Shown: positions 15,811 to 25,360 of the stretch, piece by piece
How the letters are laid out: every line of letters begins with the position of its first letter
Position numbering within the stretch: the stretch's first letter is position 1
From: DASYSA01 sp036003885
GTDB taxonomy: Bacteria; Acidobacteriota; Blastocatellia; UBA7656
Reading direction: 5' to 3'
Assembly (NCBI GenBank): GCA_036003885.1
Contig: DASYSA010000482.1
Coordinates: forward strand, 1 to 25,934
Length of the DNA stretch: 25,934 bases
Made by a program: the position numbers and the translations under genes
The notes under the pieces: model-generated
Seen by the model: only the letters and a program-made list of their open reading frames with translations
Told to the model about the DNA's origin: nothing
Database searches by the model: none

Positions 15811-15887
15811 TGTCTCGTGCTTACGCAATCTTCCTTCTGCAATTAATGAAGAACAGAGAGCGAGTCTAGTAACTATTCCATACGTTG

Positions 15888-16160
15888 TTAGGCGGACATG
15901 CCGGCCGATCCCTTTCCCAGCGAGCGGGCGCAGACCATTAAAGTCACTCCTCCGACCTCAATGTAGTGTAGTTCGCCGGATTCGATTCGCCGATAAACCT
16001 CTCGCGTGTCCGAATCGATAATTCCGGCAGCCGCTTCAGGCGTCAGGAATCCGGTCTTCCGGCCGCAATCGACACAGAACGCATTGACGAAGTTAGCTCC
16101 GCCTCGAATCGTCACCTTTTCTCGCGATTCTTCTTTTCTGATGGTGATAGTTCTTCGCAT
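15888..16160 (-). CDS. Small CxxC and helix-turn-helix protein
   Basis: A 90-aa protein. A basic N-terminal strand region (MRRTITIRKE) is followed by a CVDCG knuckle (one CxxC pair) and then FLTPEAAAGIIDSDTREVYRRIESGELHYIE, which looks like an excisionase/MerR-type helix-turn-helix with its wing, ending with a VCARSL segment. Small proteins of this layout recur in acidobacteria and related phyla, but their role is unknown to me. A cytoplasmic DNA-binding role is inferred. The ATG at 16160 has no obvious Shine-Dalgarno; the frame also opens from a TTG at 16187. It is 60 bp after a leftward secreted-protein gene. Confidence 0.7.
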   Translation of the reverse strand: MRRTITIRKEESREKVTIRGGANFVNAFCVDCGRKTGFLTPEAAAGIIDSDTREVYRRIESGELHYIEVGGVTLMVCARSLGKGSAGMSA

Positions 16161-16220
16161 TGTTGTCAGGCTATGGCATCTGATCAAGCACGACTGCGGG
16201 TTTGTCGTAACACCAACCTC

Positions 16221-16793
16221 TTATTTGCCAAGGTAGACTGCCAACCTGGTCGAGTCCGATTCTGACTTCAAGAGAATCCGCACGGTCATTACATGCCGGT
16301 CGTCCCGGAAATCCAGCAGCTTATAGACTCCGGTCTTGTGCGTCTTCTCGTTGAAGTCAACTACCTGAACGTGGCCGTTGGCGAATGTGATTTCGGCAAA
16401 GTTGAGCTTAGCCTTGCCGTTTATGTCCAGGTATAGCGCGTCGCCTGACCCATCAATGCCGAAGTTTGTATCGACCCAGTCTTCGTCTTTGGTTATCGAT
16501 TCGGTGTCTTGCCACACAAGCCGCTCCCGAACTGGAAGCGACACGACTGCTGCCGTCCATGCAAGTGCTGGCAGGAAGACCAGCGGCGCGCGTACAGCGA
16601 CGGCCGTGCGGGCGGTACGTATGACGACTGCCGCCGGCAGGACTCGATGAATAGGATGACCCGTCCGAACCACCAGTGTGGTATGCGGATGATGGACAAC
16701 TACGACTCGACGGCGTTGCCCCAGCACCGCAGTCGAGCCGAGCACGGTGATCATTACTGCGCAGCAAAGGAATCTCAGATTGAGTTTGATCAT
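16221..16793 (-). CDS. Secreted protein of unknown function
   Basis: A 190-aa protein with a signal peptide (LRFLCCAVMITVLGSTAVLG, cleavage near residue 25). Residues 27-80 are unusually rich in Val, Ala, Arg and His. A conserved-looking C-terminal domain (about 90-190) contains WQDTESITKDEDWVDTNFG, LYLDINGKAKLNFAEITFANG and a final VRILLKSESDSTRLAVYLGK. That pattern suggests a small beta-sandwich, perhaps ligand-binding. I do not recognise the family. The ATG at 16793 is preferred because AGGA lies 7 nt upstream; another ATG at 16799 is only 2 nt from the same site. It is 147 bp downstream of the pectinacetylesterase gene on the same strand. Confidence 0.75.
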   Translation of the reverse strand: MIKLNLRFLCCAVMITVLGSTAVLGQRRRVVVVHHPHTTLVVRTGHPIHRVLPAAVVIRTARTAVAVRAPLVFLPALAWTAAVVSLPVRERLVWQDTESITKDEDWVDTNFGIDGSGDALYLDINGKAKLNFAEITFANGHVQVVDFNEKTHKTGVYKLLDFRDDRHVMTVRILLKSESDSTRLAVYLGK

Positions 16794-16940
16794 GTTCATT
16801 TCCTCTCTTTAGTAGAATCTTGCCGCATGGTTGCGGCGGTAATCGGACCTTCGAATACCTGTGAGTCCAGGCCTGTTGCAGGCGCCGCAACAACCGCCTC
16901 GTAAGGTTGAGTTGCTGGTCGTCTGCGAGAGTCGTTCGGG

Positions 16941-18491
16941 TTAGGGGCAGTCGGGGGCTGGCCCCGGCCCGGCAAAGGTTCGGACGATCTGCTGAGGCGG
17001 AGTTCCCTGTACCCAGTTCCAGAGCACATCGTGAAAGTTGTAGCGCTTACCCGAATCCGTAATCGTCACCGTGAAGAAGGGCCTGCTTACCGACAAGCCA
17101 TAGTGCTGTTCACATTGAGGGCCGAACACGGCGGGTGATTTCAGTCGCGCCCCGCCGCTTCGCGCGCTGCCCTCTTCTGCAAAGCTGTCCAGGTTTTCGA
17201 CCGCTAACAACTGGTCGTGAGTCAACTGGCCGAACTGGGCAGGCGTGGTCAGATGCTGATCTTGAAACTTGCCGCCCAGGTTCGGGTCCTGCAGATCCAC
17301 GCGGATGAACAGGGGAGTCGTGAGATGATTATTCACGATGTGTTGCCCGTCGGAGCACATCCACTCAGTCCCGGGAATCATCTGTTGATGCCACTTTACG
17401 CACGAGTCATCGTTGAGTGCATGGTAGGTGGCGACTTGTACTTGATTCCACCGGTTTGTGTAGACGTCGTCGTAGGTGCAGCGGTACGGAAACGCGGTGC
17501 AGAATGCTGCCTGCGTCAGATCGAGACTATGAAACGATGGCGGGTAATTGGCGTCGATCACGCCTCGATAATCCAGCCCGCAATCGGTCTTATTCTTGCA
17601 ATTCTTATTGGTCTTGCGCAGCAGTTCGCCCACTCGATCGACATTGATCTTGACGCCTTCCGCGCCAGCCGACGATCCGGTAAACAGCACCAGCTCCGCT
17701 TTGTCGATGTCCGGCAAAATCTCCTCGCCGTTGGTGCTGTCGCGATAGGTAACCTCCCGGCCGCGGGGCTCGCGCTGGAGCGCTGCGATGACGGCATCCA
17801 AAATGTCCGCGCCTCGGAAATTGATCAGGTAGTCGAGCTGATTGCCGCTTTCATCTGTCCCTGAGAGGCGGACACCACTGGCGGTGCCCGACCAGTTGTC
17901 GGAGCTGCAATAGTAGACATAGACGAGGTTCCAACCAGCGAAGTTGTTGATTGAAGCATCTCGGGTGAAAATTCCGTCCCCTTCGATGCTCTGGCCGGCT
18001 CCCTGTTGATTGAGATAAGCGGTGCTCATCTTGTTCGCGCCATAGCCGGTATCGATGCTGCACCATCGTTGGGCGCAATCGAGCACGTTCTCGCAGTTTC
18101 CGCCGCCGAGCAGAAAGATCACCCACTTGTTCTTGTCTTTCTTCCTGGCGAACCGGCGCACAAACATCGTCGCCGGCGTGCCGTCGTTGCACACAGCATT
18201 TGGAAAATCTCGCATGTCAAGATCGACTCGAAAGAGGTCTGTTCCCGGCGAAACGCCTTCCGTTTCGCCGACCTTGCCGCACTGCAGAGCCTGATCGATG
18301 TTTTGAGCCTGTTCGCGAACAACTCCATGCGGCCGCGTGGATGCTTTTTGACTTCGCGTGCCTAACAGCGGCAATAGAACGAGTGCGGTCAACAACCAGA
18401 CAACTGCCGAGGCGCGAGCCCCCATCGCCCGAAGGCGTTTTGAAGGCGATGATGGGGTCGCCTGCGGTGTGAACCGAATACTTTCCTTCAC
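16941..18491 (-). CDS. Pectinacetylesterase/Notum-family hydrolase
   Basis: A 516-aa protein. After a basic N-terminus, residues 27-45 are strongly hydrophobic and act as a signal peptide or anchor. The mature part is an alpha/beta hydrolase of the pectinacetylesterase family: WVIFLLGGGNCEN (oxyanion region, 123-135), then a cysteine-rich section (CAQRWCSIDTGYG), and LFTGSSAGAEG with the probable nucleophile Ser274. GVIDANYPP is a candidate for the acidic residue. The family removes acetyl esters from pectin or, in animals, palmitoleate from Wnt; the bacterial substrate is probably a plant or exopolysaccharide ester. The start is the GTG at 18491, with GGAGG 7 nt upstream. At 516 aa it is longer than plant members. 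It is divergent from the wHTH regulator across 241 bp. Confidence 0.85.
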   Translation of the reverse strand: MKESIRFTPQATPSSPSKRLRAMGARASAVVWLLTALVLLPLLGTRSQKASTRPHGVVREQAQNIDQALQCGKVGETEGVSPGTDLFRVDLDMRDFPNAVCNDGTPATMFVRRFARKKDKNKWVIFLLGGGNCENVLDCAQRWCSIDTGYGANKMSTAYLNQQGAGQSIEGDGIFTRDASINNFAGWNLVYVYYCSSDNWSGTASGVRLSGTDESGNQLDYLINFRGADILDAVIAALQREPRGREVTYRDSTNGEEILPDIDKAELVLFTGSSAGAEGVKINVDRVGELLRKTNKNCKNKTDCGLDYRGVIDANYPPSFHSLDLTQAAFCTAFPYRCTYDDVYTNRWNQVQVATYHALNDDSCVKWHQQMIPGTEWMCSDGQHIVNNHLTTPLFIRVDLQDPNLGGKFQDQHLTTPAQFGQLTHDQLLAVENLDSFAEEGSARSGGARLKSPAVFGPQCEQHYGLSVSRPFFTVTITDSGKRYNFHDVLWNWVQGTPPQQIVRTFAGPGPAPDCP

Positions 18492-18732
18492 TTTGCTACC
18501 TCCGAAATGCCATCGTCGAGAGGGCTGAAACCGTCAAGAGACGGTGCTAACGGCACCCCCAAGAGAGCTGAAACTGGACTCTCCCGAGATGGCAGAGTTA
18601 AAATGACCGCCACGGCGAGACGGAATCGGGAGCATCACTCGCCGCCGGAATCGACACCCTACACGAAAGGCCCCCCGCGAATCTTTTCAGAAGGTTTACA
18701 AATTTTTGACAAAACCCTTACGGGGTTCGGAT
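18492..18732. promoter_or_regulatory. Divergent control region, esterase and wHTH regulator
   Basis: This gap must hold promoters for both flanking genes. It contains a hairpin, ACCGTC-AAGA-GACGGT (18530-18545), between two copies of GAGAG(GG)CTGAAAC (18518-18531 and 18563-18574). Near the regulator, TTTACA (18695-18700) and TTGACA (18706-18711) lie 11 bp apart. No -10 at correct spacing is obvious in front of the ATG at 18733. The 11-bp repeat could bind the regulator's own OmpR-like domain (inference). Confidence 0.4.
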
Positions 18733-20727
18733 ATGGTGAAAAAGAAGCGGTATTTCGAGTTTGGCGAGTTTCAATTGGATGTGAAAGAGCGCGCCTTGCT
18801 ACGCAAGGGCGAAGCGCTGCAATTGACACCCAAGGCTTTCGACACGCTGGTTCTGCTGGTCGAGAATGCCGGGAGCCTTGTTGAGAAAGACGAAATGATG
18901 CGCGTGGTATGGCGCGACGCGTTCGTCGAGGAGGTCGGCCTGGCACGCAATATCTCCGTCTTGAGAAAGATCCTCGGGCAGGGAACAGGCGGACAGCAGT
19001 TCATCGAGACCGTGCCAAAGCGCGGCTACCGGTTCGCAGCGCCGGTCCGCGAGCGGCTCGATGAGAGCGCCGAAATCATATTCGAGCAAACCACGGTTTC
19101 AGAGACTGTAGAGATACACGACCACTATCGGACAACCAATGGCTCAGCTCTCGAGGTGCGGCAAGCACCGGGTGCTCTGAGCCCTGAATCGTCATCCAAA
19201 GCTCTCGCCGCGCCGCCGAGGTCGTCTTTGAGATCGAGACGACTCATGGCCGTACTGACCGTTTCACTGATCGGGCTGGCAGGTCTGCTTTCATATTTGC
19301 TCCTGGCAAACCGATCGAAGCCGTTCGATAAATCCAGGATCAGATCAATTGCTGTGCTTCCATTCAAGAGAATTGATTCAAGTGACGACAACGAGCGGCT
19401 TGGTATCGGAATCGCTGACACATTGATCACGCGGCTGGGAAACCTCCGGCAGGTGAGCGTCCGTCCCACAAGAGACGTGATGAGGTACGAGAACGGGGAA
19501 GATGATATTGCCGCCGCCGGCAGGGCCCTGGACGCAGACGCTGTCTTGGACGGCAGTATTCAACGCGCGGGAGATCGTTTGCGCGTCACGGTGCGGCTGG
19601 TTGCAACCGGGAGCAGATCCCAGATCTGGGCAGCCCGATTTGACGAGGCGTTCACGGGCATCTTCGCCGTTCAGGACGCGATATCCGAGCAGGTCGCGCA
19701 GGCTTTGTCGTTGAACCTGAGTGATGCAGAACAGCAGCTTCTCAGAAAGAACTACACCGAGAATGTGGAGGCTTATCAGGCATATCTGAAAGGGCGTTAC
19801 TTCTGGAACAAACGAACGAGAGAAGACCACGACAGAGCAATCGAGCAGTTCGAGCGAGCGATCCAGATGAGTCCGGATTACGCGCTGGCTTACTCCGGGC
19901 TTGCCGATGCGTACTCGACCAGCGCCAATCGTACTCGAATCAGTGCGAGGCGCGAAGCGCTCTATAGAAAGGCGAAGGCAGCTGCGCTTAAGGCTGTTGA
20001 GATCGACAAGGATCTGGCGGAGGCGCAGGCCTCGCTGGGCCTGATCTCACGAAACTTCGATTGGAACTGGGCAGAAAGCGAGAGAGCGTTGAAGCTCGCG
20101 ATTGAGTTGAGTCCGAATTGCGCCACGGCGCACCAGTACTACGCGCTGTTGCTGGCAACGGTTGGACGCACCGACGAAGCATCGTTCGAGATAGCTGTGT
20201 CGCAGAAGCTCGATCCGCTTTCGCTCGTAATCAACTCCGACCAGGCTCTCATAGAGATTTTCGCTCGGCGCCCTCGAGAGGCGATCGCTGTAGCGAAAAG
20301 AGCGCTCGAGATGGACAAAGAGTTTCAGCGATTGCAGCGTATGTTGATGTGGGCCTATCAAGAGGCCGGACTTCTTGACGAGGCTGTCCGCGAAGGTGAA
20401 GGCATGCTGGGAGCCGAGGGCGAAGACCCGATATTTCCGATGTCGATCCTGGGCTATGCGTATGCGGTGAACGGCCAGCCGGAAAAGGCACGGCAGATGG
20501 TTGAGAGACTGCTTGCGCAGACCGATCAGAGTTCTCCAGCGTCGGTGCAGGCGGCGGCGGTTCTCTCCGGACTTGGCGATCGCGACCGCGCATTCGAGCT
20601 TCTGGCGAAGGCGTTAACTGTGCGTGATGATAGATTGCTATGGATCAAAGTCGATCCACGGTTTGAGAATCTGCGTGTGGATGAGCGCTACACGAAGCTG
20701 CTTCGAAGCATGGGCTTTCCGCAATGA
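18733..20727 (+). CDS. Membrane-anchored wHTH, TolB-like and TPR regulator
   Basis: A 664-aa CadC/ToxR-like one-component regulator. Residues 6-104 form an OmpR-type winged helix (YFEFGEFQLD, LTPKAFDTLVLLVENAG, RNISVLRKIL, IETVPKRGYRFAAPV). A polar linker follows, then one transmembrane helix at about 171-192. The extracytoplasmic part starts with a TolB N-terminal-like domain (SIAVLPFKRI to about 315), then TPR-like repeats to about 650. DNA binding would thus be coupled to an external signal through the membrane. The frame opens earlier at a TTG (18706), but the ATG at 18733 fits the domain start; the ribosome site is weak. This architecture is abundant in acidobacteria. The divergent esterase, or the following stub and propeller genes, may be targets. 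Confidence 0.92.
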   Translation: MVKKKRYFEFGEFQLDVKERALLRKGEALQLTPKAFDTLVLLVENAGSLVEKDEMMRVVWRDAFVEEVGLARNISVLRKILGQGTGGQQFIETVPKRGYRFAAPVRERLDESAEIIFEQTTVSETVEIHDHYRTTNGSALEVRQAPGALSPESSSKALAAPPRSSLRSRRLMAVLTVSLIGLAGLLSYLLLANRSKPFDKSRIRSIAVLPFKRIDSSDDNERLGIGIADTLITRLGNLRQVSVRPTRDVMRYENGEDDIAAAGRALDADAVLDGSIQRAGDRLRVTVRLVATGSRSQIWAARFDEAFTGIFAVQDAISEQVAQALSLNLSDAEQQLLRKNYTENVEAYQAYLKGRYFWNKRTREDHDRAIEQFERAIQMSPDYALAYSGLADAYSTSANRTRISARREALYRKAKAAALKAVEIDKDLAEAQASLGLISRNFDWNWAESERALKLAIELSPNCATAHQYYALLLATVGRTDEASFEIAVSQKLDPLSLVINSDQALIEIFARRPREAIAVAKRALEMDKEFQRLQRMLMWAYQEAGLLDEAVREGEGMLGAEGEDPIFPMSILGYAYAVNGQPEKARQMVERLLAQTDQSSPASVQAAAVLSGLGDRDRAFELLAKALTVRDDRLLWIKVDPRFENLRVDERYTKLLRSMGFPQ

Positions 20728-20876
20728 CTGATGGGGTTCGCATACTGGAGCGAAACATTGCGAATGGAGAAGACAATGTTTCAGGTTGTGCTGGGTGCTC
20801 CGGTTCCTTGCGTTGTTGCTTATTTGAGTGTTACACGCGTAGCTCGGTCACGCGAACCCCGGACCTGGGTGACATC

Positions 20877-21059
20877 ATGAAAAGACTACTCTTCACAATA
20901 CTCGGAATGGTTCTAATCGCACCTGCATCAGGCGCTTATCTGCTGAATGCCAGGGGCAGGGCCAAGCATATCCAGCAGGCGGACAAAGCGGTGATCACCC
21001 TCAAGCAGCTTGAGGAAATGTTCGCGAAAATGCGCGCCGAGACCAACTGGGATACATAA
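20877..21059 (+). CDS. 60-aa exported stub, possibly truncated
   Basis: The ATG at 20877, with a weak GGGTGA upstream, encodes an N-terminal hydrophobic segment (LLFTILGMVLIAPASGAYLL) followed by a charged helix and the end LEEMFAKMRAETNWDT. The last motif resembles the first conserved part of RraB/DUF695-like proteins, which continue with a DG-WGYFF block that is missing here. It may therefore be a truncated gene or a short membrane-tethered protein; the family resemblance is from memory. It lies between the regulator and the second propeller, 9 bp before the latter, so it is probably co-transcribed with it. Confidence 0.55.
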   Translation: MKRLLFTILGMVLIAPASGAYLLNARGRAKHIQQADKAVITLKQLEEMFAKMRAETNWDT

Positions 21060-21068
21060 GAGAAGATA

Positions 21069-22535
<1,467 letters not shown>

Positions 22536-22743
22536 GCGGCACCGGGAACACCTTCTTACTTATCTTTCGTTGTAGTTCGTTCCACGAGTGCGGCTCTTTT
22601 ACGTTACCGCCAACTGCATGGATGGTCAGAACTCCACAGTTGGCATCCCCTTCTCGTTACTCTACTCATACTTTCAGGTGGTCCCATAGTTGCCTCGCAA
22701 TAGAACGCTAGAGGTCCCAGTTTTACGAGAATGGAGCTTACAA

Positions 22744-22989
22744 ATGCGAAGTGTTGTTGAGTATTGCCAGGAGCACGAACCGCGCCTAAGGCTTTGCGGT
22801 ATCGCCGAAGACGAGATTCTGAATCACGACTCAAGAGTACATTCAACCAGGAAAGACGTAATCACCCTGACGGAGATAACGGAACTGTTTGGCAATGGGA
22901 TTCTCAAAGAAACATTCATCCAACGCAGAAGAGTCCTATTCCCAGGTGAGTCGTGGATCGATAGAGCTGAGATTCTGCGATCACAGTAG
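22744..22989 (+). CDS. 81-aa protein of unknown function
   Basis: The ATG at 22744 has GGAG 7 nt upstream, which selects it over an earlier TTG at 22690. The product is soluble and charged, with two cysteines and a C-terminal part (VITLTEITELFGNGILKETF, then RRRVLFPGESWIDRAEILR) that looks like a short helix-turn-helix-like or adaptor fold. I do not recognise a family. It ends 48 bp before the convergent barrel gene. An inverted repeat (GCCAACTG 22609-22616, CAGTTGGC 22637-22644) lies upstream. Confidence 0.5.
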   Translation: MRSVVEYCQEHEPRLRLCGIAEDEILNHDSRVHSTRKDVITLTEITELFGNGILKETFIQRRRVLFPGESWIDRAEILRSQ

Positions 22990-23037
22990 CGGAAAGACTG
23001 CGTCATGCGCCGCGAAAGAGTGAACTATTCGGTGAGG

Positions 23038-24096
23038 CTAGCGTGCCATCACATAGAGCGCGAATGCGGTAGCGATCAAAGGGTCGTCCTCTTTGACAAG
23101 GTTCACCGAGTTTCGGAAGCTGCCGTCGCCAGATTGTGGTGGGAGCTCGACACTAAGATTCGGCAGGACTCTCGAGATCGCGTGCGCGTAGTAGAAGCGG
23201 AGTCCCGATCCCCACGGCTGGCCGGTTCCTTCGTCAAACCCCGGCGCTCGGTCAGCCTCGTGATGATCCTTGAGCCAGTTGATGGCTTTCGCAACGCGCG
23301 GGTCCTCGTCGGGAACGCCGGCAGCGCGCAAAGCCAAAACCCCATCTGCTGTCGCGGTGCCATAGCTCGCGAAACGGCCTCCGCTCTCGCCGGCTTTGTT
23401 GATTTCAGGATTGACTGGAGAGAAGTAGAACCCCGCATCGGGATTCTGGGAGCGCTGCAGATAAACCAGGGCCCGAGTCATCACCGGATCAAAAGGCGGG
23501 ACGCCTGAAAGCTGCAGCGCCTCTAGCACCTGCCGCGTCATCGACAGGTCCACGTGCCCGGCTTCGGGCGGACGGTGAATCGAGCCACCCATACCCCAAC
23601 CGCCATAAGGAGCCTGCTCTGAAGTCCAGCCACTGGCTTCGCTGAACTGCTGAGCGCGCAGCTGAGCGACCATCGGCTCGATGACCTTTTCGTATCCGGG
23701 GTTCCGTGTCTTGACCATCGCGCACACCGCAAGCGCGGTAGCGTAGTTCGGATAGTCTGCCGCGGTGTCGTCCATCAGGCCAAGAGCGCCGGCGGCATTC
23801 GTGTTGGCCTTTATGAACGTGAGTGCGCGTTCGACCGCCCCACGCGGGCGTGACGATTCGCTTTCCGGCACGCCGAGCAAGGCGACCAGGATGAACGGGG
23901 TCAATGATTGTCCGGAGCGCAGGAGGCCGTAGGTTGTGCTGTGAAACCCGCCGTCCTCGGCCTGTTGCGACCACAAGTATCGCGCCGCATCCTTGAGCGG
24001 CGAGCTCCCTTGACGCCGGTAGCAACCGTTCACAAATGCCGCGGCGCTTGCTACGCCCAGTGCGTTCAGCAGAAATGTGCGACGGTCAATCGACAC
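23038..24096 (-). CDS. Tat-exported squalene-cyclase-fold protein
   Basis: A 352-aa protein with a twin-arginine signal (DRRTFLLNALGVASAAAF) that ends in VNGC, so Cys25 may be lipidated. The rest consists of (alpha/alpha)-barrel repeats of the prenyltransferase/squalene oxidase type, visible as YLWSQQAEDGGFHS, YLQRSQNPDAGFYF and INWLKDHHE. I see neither the DxDD motif of squalene-hopene cyclases nor the zinc ligands of prenyltransferases, so catalysis is doubtful. The start is a GTG at 24096, inside the end of the upstream gene (an 11-bp overlap), implying translational coupling. With that partner it would form an exported pair of related barrels, a function not known to me. Confidence 0.85.
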   Translation of the reverse strand: MSIDRRTFLLNALGVASAAAFVNGCYRRQGSSPLKDAARYLWSQQAEDGGFHSTTYGLLRSGQSLTPFILVALLGVPESESSRPRGAVERALTFIKANTNAAGALGLMDDTAADYPNYATALAVCAMVKTRNPGYEKVIEPMVAQLRAQQFSEASGWTSEQAPYGGWGMGGSIHRPPEAGHVDLSMTRQVLEALQLSGVPPFDPVMTRALVYLQRSQNPDAGFYFSPVNPEINKAGESGGRFASYGTATADGVLALRAAGVPDEDPRVAKAINWLKDHHEADRAPGFDEGTGQPWGSGLRFYYAHAISRVLPNLSVELPPQSGDGSFRNSVNLVKEDDPLIATAFALYVMAR

Positions 24097-25300
24097 GATC
24101 GGATGTCAGGTTGAGGATTGCGGCACTGGTCACGGCGCAGCGTCCGGTAATGCAGTGCTGACCGGCCCACGTCCCATCAGCGTTCTGCAGCTTCAGGATC
24201 TTCTGCGTGATTTTCGCATTCCACTCGCTCCACACCTTGCCGCCTGAACGCTTCAAGCCGTCGCTGATGTTGAGATAGGAAAAGAACTCCTCTCCGCCAA
24301 TCGAACCGTATCCCTCGACAAACTTCGAATCTGAAAGCTTGTCATTGATGGCGGCGAGTGCCGTGGCGTTTTGCATGCGACTCTCCGCCGAACGACTGAG
24401 TTGCTCGAGCGCCTGAGCATCCTGATACAGAGTTACTCCGGCAGCACTCGAGACGCTCACGCTCTCAGAAACGCCACCAACACCGCTGACGACACCGGCG
24501 CCCCCAACAGAGCCCCCACGGGCGAGTGAATCTCGATCCTGTTGGTTTTTCACGGTGTAGCCATCCGCACGCGCCAACACCTCTCGATCAACCGCTACGC
24601 CCTTCTTCCCGGCTTCGTACAGACTACGCGAAGCGAGGGACGTTCCCAGCAGCGGCGCCCACCCGCCGCCAACGTTCCAACTGCCATCCTTCGTTTGGTT
24701 TTTCTGAATCTTGGCAACACACTTTTCCAATCCTCTTCGAATGCGCGCGTTGGCGGCCCTGGCGAAGGTTCCGTCCACCTCTGCCAGCAGCATCGCCGTG
24801 AGGAAGGTATCTATGTAAGGTCCAAGCTTCCGTTGGATCTGCGTGGGTTTGGCGTTGGCGTCAGTGATCGAGAGGCCGTCAGCGGGACTTGACTCGACTC
24901 TTCGCAGAATGAAGTCGACCGCCCGTTCGACGTTGGGCCGATACTGGTTGCCTGCCCGGAGGAGTGCGAGCGCAGCCACCGCCGTGTTTGCGAGGTCATT
25001 TCCCGCCGATTCAAGGGGAACGGCCTGCCGAACATTCGAGGGGTCGCCGCCGTCCTGTCCCCACCCGCCATCCGCGCCTTGTACTGAGGCGAGCCACTTT
25101 GCGCCTTTTTCTACGGCGCGAATTGTTGCTGGGTCTCGGGCGACTGAAGTTTTGGCATCGCCTGATGACTTTGCCTTGCTGGTGGGCTGTTGCGTGCCAG
25201 TCGATTCTGCTCTTTTGCCACCTTTGTTGCCAGCGTTCTGAGCCCAAATGGCAGCGCCCCCTATCAGCACAAGCGAAACGAGAGTTACTAAGGATTTCAC
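24086..25300 (-). CDS. Sec-exported squalene-cyclase-fold protein
   Basis: A 404-aa protein with a Sec signal peptide (LVTLVSLVLIGGAAIWA, cleavage near residue 20), a low-complexity linker (21-55), then (alpha/alpha)-barrel repeats: KWLASVQGADGGWG (68-81), NQTKDGSWNV (201-210) and LQNADGTWAGQHCITGRC (371-388). Residues 261-289 are an insertion made almost only of Gly, Ser, Val and Ala. No DxDD cyclase motif is present. The start is a GTG at 25300 with AAGGAG 9 nt upstream. The last codons overlap the start of the Tat-exported homologue by 11 bp, so the two are expressed together. A 634-bp gene-free leader lies upstream. Confidence 0.87.
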   Translation of the reverse strand: MKSLVTLVSLVLIGGAAIWAQNAGNKGGKRAESTGTQQPTSKAKSSGDAKTSVARDPATIRAVEKGAKWLASVQGADGGWGQDGGDPSNVRQAVPLESAGNDLANTAVAALALLRAGNQYRPNVERAVDFILRRVESSPADGLSITDANAKPTQIQRKLGPYIDTFLTAMLLAEVDGTFARAANARIRRGLEKCVAKIQKNQTKDGSWNVGGGWAPLLGTSLASRSLYEAGKKGVAVDREVLARADGYTVKNQQDRDSLARGGSVGGAGVVSGVGGVSESVSVSSAAGVTLYQDAQALEQLSRSAESRMQNATALAAINDKLSDSKFVEGYGSIGGEEFFSYLNISDGLKRSGGKVWSEWNAKITQKILKLQNADGTWAGQHCITGRCAVTSAAILNLTSDRVD

Positions 25301-25336
25301 AATGTCGTCTCCTTTAGATCAATAGCGGAAAGGGTT

Positions 25337-25360
25337 CCGGCATTGCACGAAAGATGCCGG
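25337..25360 (-). promoter_or_regulatory. Leader hairpin of barrel operon
   Basis: CCGGCAT (25337-25343) and ATGCCGG (25354-25360) form a perfect 7-bp stem with a 10-nt loop, 37 bp before the GTG start, in the probable 5' leader. It could influence mRNA stability or translation. Confidence 0.4.

Larger units (their letters stand above)
15488..15887. other. Intergenic region with two hairpins
   Basis: This 400-bp stretch between two leftward genes contains no credible gene: a 72-codon rightward frame from 15651 lacks a ribosome site and protein-like composition. It holds a degenerate copy of the 2325-2384 repeat (15585-15630) and a GC-rich hairpin (15780-15810). The right half may contain the 3' end of the upstream transcript. 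Confidence 0.55.

Noticed and set aside
15651..15869. Rightward 72-codon frame in the 400-bp gap
   Set aside because: No Shine-Dalgarno, no recognisable pattern, and it spans the GC-rich hairpin.
17217..17864. Rightward open frame of 215 codons
   Set aside because: Antisense to the pectinacetylesterase-like gene.
22609..22644. Inverted repeat GCCAACTG/CAGTTGGC as terminator of the propeller gene
   Set aside because: The 20-nt loop and lack of a U-run make it weak; mentioned only as context.
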